A stretch of 64,000 nt of DNA from Kosakonia sp. H02 (GTDB lineage: Bacteria > Pseudomonadota > Gammaproteobacteria > Enterobacterales > Enterobacteriaceae), in NCBI GenBank assembly GCA_030704225.1, contig CP131915.1:2294001-2358000 (forward strand). The letters are read 5' to 3'. Each line of letters opens with the position of its first letter. Positions within the stretch are counted from its first letter, which is position 1. The translations under genes and the position numbers were made by a program. Under the pieces are notes generated by a model. The model was not told the origin of the DNA. It was given only the letters and a program-made list of their open reading frames with translations, and did not search any database. This document shows positions 8,031 to 15,440 of the stretch, piece after piece.

Positions 8031-8417
8031 ATGACCAAAGTTATCGCCACGGAAAACGCGCCAGCCGCTATCGGCCCTTATGTTCAGGCTGTCGATCTCG
8101 GCAACATGATCCTGACCTCTGGTCAGATCCCGGTGGATCCGAAAACCGGCAGCGTGCCGGAAGAGATTGCCGCCCAGGCGCGTCAGTCGCTGGACAACGT
8201 GAAAGCAATCGTTGAAGCCGCCGGGCTGAAAGTGGGCGACATCGTGAAAACCACCGTTTTCGTGAAAGATCTCAACGATTTCGCCACCGTTAATGCTACC
8301 TACGAAGCCTTTTTCACCGAGCACAACGCCTCTTTCCCGGCGCGCTCCTGCGTGGAAGTGGCGCGTCTGCCAAAAGACGTGAAAATCGAAATCGAAGCTA
8401 TCGCCGTGCGTCGTTAA
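8031..8417 (+). CDS. ridA: Reactive intermediate/imine deaminase RidA
   Basis: A 128-residue trimeric enzyme that hydrolyses 2-aminoacrylate and related enamines/imines released by PLP enzymes such as threonine dehydratase. It is nearly identical to E. coli RidA (YjgF), including the conserved C-terminal segment FPARSCVEVARLPKDVKIEIEAIA with the active-site Arg and Glu. Start chosen at the ATG behind CAGGAGTG, giving the E. coli length; an in-frame ATG two codons earlier is less well placed. Gene order pyrI-ridA is conserved in enterobacteria. Confidence 0.98.
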   Translation: MTKVIATENAPAAIGPYVQAVDLGNMILTSGQIPVDPKTGSVPEEIAAQARQSLDNVKAIVEAAGLKVGDIVKTTVFVKDLNDFATVNATYEAFFTEHNASFPARSCVEVARLPKDVKIEIEAIAVRR

Positions 8418-8424
8418 GCAAAAC

Positions 8425-8534
8425 GCCTGATGGCGGCTGCGCCTTATCAGGCCTACAACCCCGTAGGCCCGATAAGCATAGCGCCATCGGGCAACAGCGC
8501 CTTTGTAGGCCCGATAAGCGTAGCGCCATCGGGC
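8425..8534. repeat. REP/BIME cluster after ridA
   Basis: Three REP-type units. One is inverted (8425-8456, GCCTGATGGCGGC...). Two near-identical direct copies (8463-8492 and 8505-8534) each read GTAGGCCCGATAAGC then RTAGCGCCATCGGGC, differing at a single base. This is a BIME between convergent genes ridA and the hexosaminidase gene. Confidence 0.85.
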
Positions 8535-8543
8535 GATCATCAT

Positions 8544-10928
8544 CTACTGGTTCACCGTCGCGCGCAGCAGTTTCTCCAGCGGATAGACCGCCGCGATCAC
8601 CACTTCATCCTGAACTTGCGCCGCCTGATCCAGTTCGCGCTGAATAGCGCTAATTTCCCCGTCATCCAGCGTGCCCTGGCGCGCCACCAAATCGGTCAAC
8701 CGCAGGCCAATCGACGCCAGCTTATCAACTTCCTGAATCACCGGCTTCATCGCTTTTAACTGATAATTGCTGTCGCAAAGCGCCAGCGCGTCACTGGTGT
8801 TGTTTTGCCAGCGGTTAAACACATGACGCAACGCCCCGGCGCTGGCACTGTCTTCCGCATCGCTGATTAACCTATCCGCCCACTGGTTCATCTGGCGCAC
8901 GGTGGGACTTTCCGCAAACAACGCATCGGCAAAGCGATTAAGGGGTTCGAACTGGTGATAATTCCCCGCCTGAAACTTCACATGCTGGCGTGTGTAATAG
9001 TGGGCTGGCTCTATCGCCTGGGCGAGGATTTGCAGCGGCACAGTATCCGCATTGTTCGCCAGTCGCGTGAACTGCACCTGCTGCTGGCTGTGTTGTTGCA
9101 GGCCAACCGACACCGTCGACCAGCTATCTATCGCCTGCAAACGCGCATACATATTCTCGCTGTCGTTGACATCCTGCGCCGACCACAACCGCTCTGCCAC
9201 GGCAAAGGCACGCGGCCACAATTTGATATCCAGCACCGACGCAACTACGTTTTCCGCCCATAGCGCGGCTTCTCCGCCGAGCAAATTTGCCTGCTGGCTG
9301 GCGTCCGGCACCACCGGCGCGATACCTTTCGGCACCTCATTCAACCGCGCGCCGCTAATCGGATAACGCACGTTGCCGAGCAGGAAATAACCGCTGAGTT
9401 TATCGTCGGTAAGGGTCACCACCGGGCGGGTTTCGCCCATCCAGGTATCGACACTAAATGTCACCTGGCTGTCGCTGCGCCAGTCGATCTTCTGCACCGC
9501 CCGGCGGGATTTGCCGTTGAAATCAATAAACCCGCGCCAGCCGCTCTCGCCTTTGACCAGCGTAAAACTGCCCGCAACCGGGCTGCCTTTCAGGCGCGGC
9601 ATCGAAAACGACCAGCTCTGTGCGCTGTCGTTATCGGCAATCACATCCACGTTGTTTACGCCCTGCGGCACGATCTCATTGCGGTAGTGATACGCGGTGT
9701 ACTGCGGTTGATCGAGATAAAAACCGGTGGAGAGAATGCCTTTATAGCCCTGCTTTGCCACCTCGCCGAGCGCATCCTGCCCCTGCCAGGACTGGATCAG
9801 AATGCTTTTTGGCAGATCCGGGTGGAAGATCTCATCCCAGCCGACCATCTGGCGGTGGTGTTTTTCAAGGATCGTTTCGAGCTTGCGGTTGAAATACGCC
9901 TGCAACGCATGGCTATCAGCAAGTTGGTGATCGCGCATAAATCGCTGGATAGCGGAGTTATTTTTCCACTGCGTATCGTCCACTTCATCGCCGCCGATGT
10001 GCAGGTACGCATCCGGGAAGATCGCCGCCAGTTCGCTGACCATCGCCTCTGCAAAGGCGTAAGTCGCCTCTTTTGTGGGATCAAGCACCGGTTTCAGCAC
10101 GCCCCAGTGGCGCTCCATCGAATACGGCCCTGGCGCGCTGAGCAATTCCGGGTAGGCCACGGCAATCGCCGACGCATGTCCCGGCATGTCGATTTCCGGC
10201 ACCACGCGAATACCGCGCTCGGTGGCATAGCGCACGACATCCCGCATTTGCGTTTCGGTGTAAAAAAGCCCGTCGCTGGCAAGCTGTGTCAGTTTGGGGT
10301 AGCGCTTCGAGGCAAAACGCCAGCCCTGATCGTCGGTTAAATGCCAGTGCAGCACGTTCAGTTTTGCCGCCGCCATGCCGTCAATCTGGCGTTTGATATC
10401 CTCAATCGGCACGAAATGACGGGCCGAATCGAGTAGCAGCCCACGCCACGGGAAGCGCGGCGAATCGTTAATGGTGACCCACGGTAAGACGCTATTTTCC
10501 GTAGTGTTCTGGATAAGCTGGAGCAGCGTTTCCATTCCGCGCAGTGCGCCAAAGCGGGTATTTGCCGCGATACGCACACCATTGGCATCGATTGTCAGCT
10601 TATAGCTTTCATCGCTATCGAGTGTGGGCAGCGGCGCCACTTTTTGCGCAATGGTGATGCTGATGGTGGCGTTTTGCACATCATCGGCCTGCGGTTGCAG
10701 CGTCCAGCCGGTTTGCAGGGCAATGCGCTGGCGCAAGCGGCTTACCGCCTCACCCAAATCGTCACCGCTAACGCTAACCGAGAGTTGATTATTCAGCACC
10801 AGCGCGCCCTGGCTCGCCGGCCGTTCGACACTTGCAGGCCAGGGCATTAACGGAAGGTCGCCAGCGGGTGCGGCAAGGGCAGAAGTGCCGAGCAGTAGCC
10901 CGGCAGTTAAGAGGCTGTAACGTAACAT
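8544..10928 (-). CDS. Periplasmic beta-N-acetylhexosaminidase (GH20)
   Basis: A 794-residue enzyme predicted to cleave terminal beta-linked GlcNAc/GalNAc, for example from chitobiose. It has a signal peptide (MLRYSLLTAGLLLGTSALA, cut before APAG), an N-terminal alpha/beta domain to about residue 150, and a TIM barrel with VPEIDMPGHASA and the catalytic pair Asp314-Glu315 in HIGGDEVD. A beta-rich segment of roughly 100 residues (about 430-540) appears to interrupt the barrel before the late WAENV strand. AAGGAA precedes the start. It stands alone, convergent with ridA. E. coli K-12 lacks it between ridA and mgtA. Confidence 0.92.
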   Translation of the reverse strand: MLRYSLLTAGLLLGTSALAAPAGDLPLMPWPASVERPASQGALVLNNQLSVSVSGDDLGEAVSRLRQRIALQTGWTLQPQADDVQNATISITIAQKVAPLPTLDSDESYKLTIDANGVRIAANTRFGALRGMETLLQLIQNTTENSVLPWVTINDSPRFPWRGLLLDSARHFVPIEDIKRQIDGMAAAKLNVLHWHLTDDQGWRFASKRYPKLTQLASDGLFYTETQMRDVVRYATERGIRVVPEIDMPGHASAIAVAYPELLSAPGPYSMERHWGVLKPVLDPTKEATYAFAEAMVSELAAIFPDAYLHIGGDEVDDTQWKNNSAIQRFMRDHQLADSHALQAYFNRKLETILEKHHRQMVGWDEIFHPDLPKSILIQSWQGQDALGEVAKQGYKGILSTGFYLDQPQYTAYHYRNEIVPQGVNNVDVIADNDSAQSWSFSMPRLKGSPVAGSFTLVKGESGWRGFIDFNGKSRRAVQKIDWRSDSQVTFSVDTWMGETRPVVTLTDDKLSGYFLLGNVRYPISGARLNEVPKGIAPVVPDASQQANLLGGEAALWAENVVASVLDIKLWPRAFAVAERLWSAQDVNDSENMYARLQAIDSWSTVSVGLQQHSQQQVQFTRLANNADTVPLQILAQAIEPAHYYTRQHVKFQAGNYHQFEPLNRFADALFAESPTVRQMNQWADRLISDAEDSASAGALRHVFNRWQNNTSDALALCDSNYQLKAMKPVIQEVDKLASIGLRLTDLVARQGTLDDGEISAIQRELDQAAQVQDEVVIAAVYPLEKLLRATVNQ

Positions 10929-11088
10929 GAATGTTCCTTAGAGGCGGCGGCAAACGAGGCAAAACATTCAGGTAACATGCGCATTTTTTAGCGTCAAGCA
11001 CACCGCCCGACGGCGATCACAACTTCTTGTTTTTAAGAGGATCTCCCGGTCAACATTGCCGCATAACCCGTCGCTTATCGGGCCGACA

Positions 11089-13788
11089 TCAACCATACCG
11101 GCGGTAATAAAATCCTTTCACCCATTGGGTCAGCGTCATATAACTCGCCAGGATCGCCACCAGCCACGGGAAATAACCGGGCGGCAACGCCTGCAATTGC
11201 AAGTAACCCGCCAGCGGTGAAAACGGCAGCGCAATGCCAACGCACATCACCATCAGCGTCATCGCCATCAGCGGCCAGGCCGCACGGCTTTGAATAAACG
11301 GCACCCGGCGGGTGCGGATCATATGCACAATCAGCGTTTGCGACAGCAGCCCCACCACAAACCAGCCGGACTGAAACAGGGTTTGCGCTTCCGGCACATT
11401 GGCATTAAACACCCACCACATCACGCAAAACGTCACGATATCGAAAATGGAGCTGATCGGGCCAAAGAAGATCATAAACCGCCCCAGATCCGCCGGGTTC
11501 CAGCGCTGCGGTTTGGCGACCTGCTCCTCATCGACGTTATCAAACGGGATCGCCACCTGAGAGACATCGTAAACCAGGTTCTGGATCAGCAAATGCAGCG
11601 GCAACATCGGCAGAAACGGTAAGAACGCGCTCGCCACCAGCACACTGAACACATTGCCGAAGTTAGAACTGGCGGTAATTTTGATGTATTTCAGCATATT
11701 GGCGAACGTACGCCGCCCTTCGATAACACCGTGCTCCAGCACCATCAGGCTCTTTTCCAGCAGGATGATATCCGCCGCTTCACGGGCGATATCCACTGCG
11801 CCATCCACGGAAATGCCAATATCCGCCGCGCGCAGCGCCGGGGCGTCGTTAATGCCGTCGCCCATAAAACCCACCACATGTCCTTCGCGTTTCAGTAAGC
11901 GCACAATGCGCTCTTTATGCATCGGCGTCAGGCGGGCAAACAGGGTGATATGTTTCGCCCTCTGCGCTAATTCATCGTCGCTCAGGTGCTCAAGCTCGCT
12001 GCCGGTAAGCGTATCTCCAATATCCAGCCCCACGTCATGGCATACTTTCGCGGCCACGACTTCGCTATCGCCGGTGAGGATTTTGACGATTATACCACTG
12101 GCTTTTAGCGCTTTAAGCGCCGGTGCGGTGCTCTCTTTCGGCGGATCAAGAAAGGCGATGTAGCCTTCGAGGATCAGATCCGATTCATCAACACGCTGAT
12201 AATCGCCGCTGCGCGCAGGCAGATATTTGCTGGCGACCGCCACCACCCGCAGCCCCTGGCGGTTGAGCGTGCTGGTGACGCGCGTAATGCGCCGCAGCAT
12301 GGTGTCATCCAGCGGAATAATCTCGCCATTGAAACGCACCTGCGAGCAGACGCTGAGCATTTCCGTCAGCGCGCCTTTGCAAATCAACTGATGCGCGCCC
12401 GCTGCCTGCGCTACCACCACCGACATGCGGCGGCGCTCAAAATCAAAGGGGATTTCATCCACTTTGCGCCATGTCGCGGCAAGGGTTTGTGCCATGTCGG
12501 CCTCGACACTCTCCAGCACGGCGGTATCAAGCAGGTTTTTCAACCCGGTCTGGTAATGGCTGTTCAGCCACGCGCAGTGCAACACCGCGTCGCTCACCTT
12601 CCCGCTAATATCCGTATGCGTTTCCAGCACAATTTTATCCTGCGTCAGCGTGCCGGTTTTATCGGTGCAGAGAATATCCATCGCGCCGAAGTTCTGAATG
12701 GCATCCAGATGTTTCACGATGACTTTCTGTTTTGACAGTTTTACCGCGCCACGGGCCAGTGTTGAGGTGACAATCATCGGCAGCATTTCCGGTGTCAGTC
12801 CCACGGCAACCGAGAGGGAAAACAGCGCCGCTTCCCACCAGTCGCCTTTGGTAAAGCCGTTAATGAGCAGCACGATCGGCGTCATGACCAGCATAAAGCG
12901 GATGAGCAACAAGCTGACGCGGCTGATGCCTTTCTGGAAGGCGTTGGGCTCGCTTTCCTGTTCGCTGACGCGCCCGGCCAGTTGCCCGAACCAGGTATTG
13001 CCGCCGGTGGCAATCACCAGCGCCTGCGCCGTGCCGCTCACCACATTGGTGCCCATAAAACAGAGGGTGTCGCACTCCAGCGGGTTGCGCTGTGCCGCCT
13101 GGCGGGTGCAGGCGGCTTTTTCTACCGGCAGAGATTCCCCGGTGAGGGACGCCTGGGCGACAAACAGATCCCGCGCCTGCATGAGGCGCAAATCGGCAGG
13201 GATCATATCGCCAGCGGCCAGTTTGACGATATCGCCCGGCACCAGTTGGTCGATAGGCATATCGCACCAGCCATTTTCACCCTTCTCATTCACCACCCGC
13301 AGCACGGTGGCGGTGTTGCTGACCATCGCTTTTAATGCGTCTGCCGCTTTGGTCGAGCGGGCTTCTTGCAGGAAATTCAGCAGCGTGGAAATAGCCACCA
13401 TCAGCGCTATCACCCCGGCGGCAAACAGATCTTCCGACGCATAAGAAATTGCGCCCAGCACGGTGAGCAGCAAGTTAAATGGGTTGCGGTAACAGAGCCA
13501 CAGATGCACCCACCAGGGAGACGGCTTTTGCGCCGGGATGCGGTTTTCGCCGTGCGTTTCGCGTGCCAGTGCAACCTCCTGCGCATTAAGCCCTTCCGGG
13601 TGGCTATTGAAGGTTTGCCACAGGGCGTCCTGCTCCATCGCCGCGATAGCCAGGCAGCGTTCGCTCAGCGACGCGGGGATGTCGCCATGAGCGGTGGCGT
13701 GTACGTCAGGAAGCGGATCGCGCTGCACCAGGCGGCGCGGCAAGTGGCGGTTCAGGCGAGCGAAAAGCTGCCGGGTCATGTTCAGCAT
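11089..13788 (-). CDS. mgtA: Magnesium-importing P-type ATPase MgtA
   Basis: Inner-membrane P3B-type ATPase that brings Mg2+ into the cell under magnesium starvation. It has a cytosolic N-terminal tail, actuator motif LTGESLPVEK, phosphorylation motif DKTGTLT, hinge motif GDGINDAPAL and ten membrane segments; 899 residues, close to E. coli (898). Start at 13788 is favoured by AAGGA six bases upstream; an ATG three codons later aligns exactly with E. coli Met1, and an extension to 13821 has no support. Expression should be PhoP-activated and controlled by the leader with mgtL. Confidence 0.97.
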   Translation of the reverse strand: MLNMTRQLFARLNRHLPRRLVQRDPLPDVHATAHGDIPASLSERCLAIAAMEQDALWQTFNSHPEGLNAQEVALARETHGENRIPAQKPSPWWVHLWLCYRNPFNLLLTVLGAISYASEDLFAAGVIALMVAISTLLNFLQEARSTKAADALKAMVSNTATVLRVVNEKGENGWCDMPIDQLVPGDIVKLAAGDMIPADLRLMQARDLFVAQASLTGESLPVEKAACTRQAAQRNPLECDTLCFMGTNVVSGTAQALVIATGGNTWFGQLAGRVSEQESEPNAFQKGISRVSLLLIRFMLVMTPIVLLINGFTKGDWWEAALFSLSVAVGLTPEMLPMIVTSTLARGAVKLSKQKVIVKHLDAIQNFGAMDILCTDKTGTLTQDKIVLETHTDISGKVSDAVLHCAWLNSHYQTGLKNLLDTAVLESVEADMAQTLAATWRKVDEIPFDFERRRMSVVVAQAAGAHQLICKGALTEMLSVCSQVRFNGEIIPLDDTMLRRITRVTSTLNRQGLRVVAVASKYLPARSGDYQRVDESDLILEGYIAFLDPPKESTAPALKALKASGIIVKILTGDSEVVAAKVCHDVGLDIGDTLTGSELEHLSDDELAQRAKHITLFARLTPMHKERIVRLLKREGHVVGFMGDGINDAPALRAADIGISVDGAVDIAREAADIILLEKSLMVLEHGVIEGRRTFANMLKYIKITASSNFGNVFSVLVASAFLPFLPMLPLHLLIQNLVYDVSQVAIPFDNVDEEQVAKPQRWNPADLGRFMIFFGPISSIFDIVTFCVMWWVFNANVPEAQTLFQSGWFVVGLLSQTLIVHMIRTRRVPFIQSRAAWPLMAMTLMVMCVGIALPFSPLAGYLQLQALPPGYFPWLVAILASYMTLTQWVKGFYYRRYG

Positions 13789-13994
13789 AAGAAGTCCTTG
13801 CCTTGATTGCGGGCGCGCCAAAGCCGCGCCAGCGGGCGGTTTAGTTAAGCAGGGACGAAAAAGACGTCGCTGCCTTACGCATCCGGTAAGGCAGCAAAAG
13901 CAGGCTTACCGGAAAGAGTGTCTCCGTCGCGGGAGAGGGGTGGGATCGGGATCCATGTCGCCTCCGGTAAGATTTGGAAAGTGAATGATTACGC
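13789..13994 (-). promoter_or_regulatory. Magnesium/proline-responsive mgtA leader
   Basis: The untranslated leader between the predicted start point (about 13994) and mgtA is around 205 bases. It contains the mgtL peptide and a strong stem-loop, GCTGCCTTAC (13869-13878) with GTAAGGCAGC (13886-13895). On the transcribed strand CTTACCGGA occurs more than once, at the mgtL ribosome site and in the downstream stem, so alternative pairings are possible. This is the architecture of the Mg2+-sensing mgtA leader of Salmonella and E. coli. Confidence 0.8.
13906..13956 (-). CDS. mgtL: mgtA leader peptide MgtL
   Basis: A 16-codon ORF too short for ordinary gene calls: MDPDPTPLPRRRHSFR. The first dozen residues match the known MgtL leader (MEPDPTPLPRRR), including the Asp/Pro repeats at which ribosomes stall or drop off when Mg2+ or proline is low; the tail differs (HSFR in place of LKLFR). 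A perfect GGAGG lies four bases before the ATG. Translation of mgtL governs Rho-dependent termination ahead of mgtA in Salmonella; the same is inferred here. Confidence 0.9.
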   Translation of the reverse strand: MDPDPTPLPRRRHSFR

Positions 13995-14000
13995 GGCGGT

Positions 14001-14035
14001 ATCATAGCCGCGTCGGATTAAACCGAACGTAAACC
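14001..14035 (-). promoter_or_regulatory. PhoP box and -10 of the mgtA promoter
   Basis: On the minus strand GGTTTA-cgttc-GGTTTA (14019-14035) is a perfect pair of PhoP half-sites with 5-base spacing. It is followed after 12 bases by TATGAT (14001-14006) as the -10 element. The arrangement is that of PhoP-activated promoters lacking a good -35. Confidence 0.9.
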
Positions 14036-14120
14036 AGACTTTACTCATTGCTGTTACTCCTGATTCAGGACAACACTCCCTCACTCTGCCAACCCTCCTC
14101 GTAAGGATCAGGACGGACCC

Positions 14121-15068
14121 ATGCAAAACCGGCTAACCATCAAAGACATTGCGCGTTTAAGCGGCGTGGGGAAATCCACCGTTTCCCGCGTGCTGAATAA
14201 TGAAAGCGGCGTCAGCCCGCTCACCCGCGAGCGCGTGGAAGCGGTGGTGAATCAGCATGGGTTTTCCCCTTCCCGTTCCGCGCGCGCTATGCGCGGCCAG
14301 AGCGATAAAGTGGTGGCGATTATTGTGACGCGGCTGGATTCTCGCTCGGAAAATCTGGCGGTGCAAACCATGCTGCCGGCCTTCTATGAGCAGGGTTACG
14401 ATCCGATCATGATGGAGAGCCAGTTTAAACCGGAGCTGGTGGGGGAACATTTGCGGATGCTGAGCCAGCGCAATATCGACGGCGTGGTGCTGTTTGGTTT
14501 TACCGGCCTCACCCAGGAGCGGCTCGCCGCCTGGCACGCTTCGCTGGTGCTGCTTGCGCGCGACGCCAGCGGTTTTTCCTCGGTCTGTTATGACGATGAG
14601 GGCGCCATCCATTTATTGATGGAGACACTGTATGCGCAGGGTCATCGCCAGATTAGCTTTCTGGGCGTGCCGCACAGCGACATCACCACGGGCAAGCGCC
14701 GCCATGAAGCCTACCTGGCGTTCTGCCAGCAGCGTCAGCTTGCCCCGCGTTCCGTGCTGCCCGGCCTTGGTATGAAGCAGGGCTATGAGCATGTCGCCGA
14801 TGTCCTGACGCCCGGTACCACCGCGTTGCTGTGCGCCTCCGATAGCCTTGCCCTGGGGGCGAGCAAATATTTACAGGCGCAACGCATTGAACATCTTCAG
14901 CTTGCCAGCGTTGGCAACACGCCGCTTATCACCTTCCTGCACCCGGAAATCATCACGGTCGATCCTGGCTATGGCGAGGCGGGTCGCCAGGCGGCAGCGC
15001 AATTAATCACGCAGATTGGTGGACGCACCACGCCGCGCCAGATTGTGATCCCCGCCCGGCTGGTTTAA
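14121..15068 (+). CDS. treR: Trehalose operon repressor TreR
   Basis: LacI-family repressor of 315 residues, close to E. coli TreR throughout. The N terminus has the helix-turn-helix LTIKDIARLSGVGKSTVSRVLNNES, followed by the periplasmic-binding-like effector domain that binds trehalose 6-phosphate. In E. coli it precedes treB and treC; here a terminator follows and nrdD comes next, so its usual targets are absent from the neighbourhood. Divergent from mgtA. Confidence 0.95.
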   Translation: MQNRLTIKDIARLSGVGKSTVSRVLNNESGVSPLTRERVEAVVNQHGFSPSRSARAMRGQSDKVVAIIVTRLDSRSENLAVQTMLPAFYEQGYDPIMMESQFKPELVGEHLRMLSQRNIDGVVLFGFTGLTQERLAAWHASLVLLARDASGFSSVCYDDEGAIHLLMETLYAQGHRQISFLGVPHSDITTGKRRHEAYLAFCQQRQLAPRSVLPGLGMKQGYEHVADVLTPGTTALLCASDSLALGASKYLQAQRIEHLQLASVGNTPLITFLHPEIITVDPGYGEAGRQAAAQLITQIGGRTTPRQIVIPARLV

Positions 15069-15084
15069 CCCGGCTTCGCAGCGA

Positions 15085-15111
15085 AACAGCAAACATAACC
15101 TTGCTGTTTTT
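15085..15111 (+). terminator. Terminator after treR
   Basis: AACAGCAA (15085-15092) pairs with TTGCTGTT (15101-15108) and is followed by T residues. It lies 17 bases after the treR stop. Confidence 0.75.
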
Positions 15112-15192
15112 GTTGCATTTTTAAGCAGAATGAAAAGACGCGATTTTATATTTCTCCTGAATGCCCGCCCGCCCTGCGATCAGATTTTTACA

Positions 15193-15277
15193 TTGTTCTG
15201 AGTCAATAAAAACGTAAACATGTTTGATGCAAATCACTATATATAGAATTTAGAATGCACCCCGGCCCTATATGTTG
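15193..15277 (+). promoter_or_regulatory. FNR and NrdR sites of the nrdDG promoter
   Basis: Two FNR-like boxes: TTGTT-ctga-GTCAA at 15193-15206 and TTGAT-gcaa-ATCAC at 15224-15237 (9 of 10 matches), centres 31 bp apart. Two NrdR-box cores: CTATATATAG at 15237-15246 and CTATATGTTG at 15268-15277, also offset by 31 bp. The second FNR box runs into the first NrdR core. This fits anaerobic activation by FNR plus repression by NrdR. The rest of the 372-base treR-nrdD gap shows no gene. Confidence 0.75.
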
Positions 15278-15440
15278 TATTAATCGCCTATTATTTACAC
15301 AAGCCAACCGCCATAAGCGCAATTTGCTCTGTGGATAATACGGGCCAAACCAGGACGAACACATTGGTTTTAGTAATGAATAACCCGCCAGTTTGCGCGT
15401 CCTTTATTGTGGATAACCTGTTTTCTAAAATGGAGTGATC

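Noticed and set aside
15069..15440. Possible treB/treC remnant between treR and nrdD
   Set aside because: No frame in this interval resembles PTS or trehalose-6-phosphate hydrolase; it consists of a terminator and nrd promoter sites.
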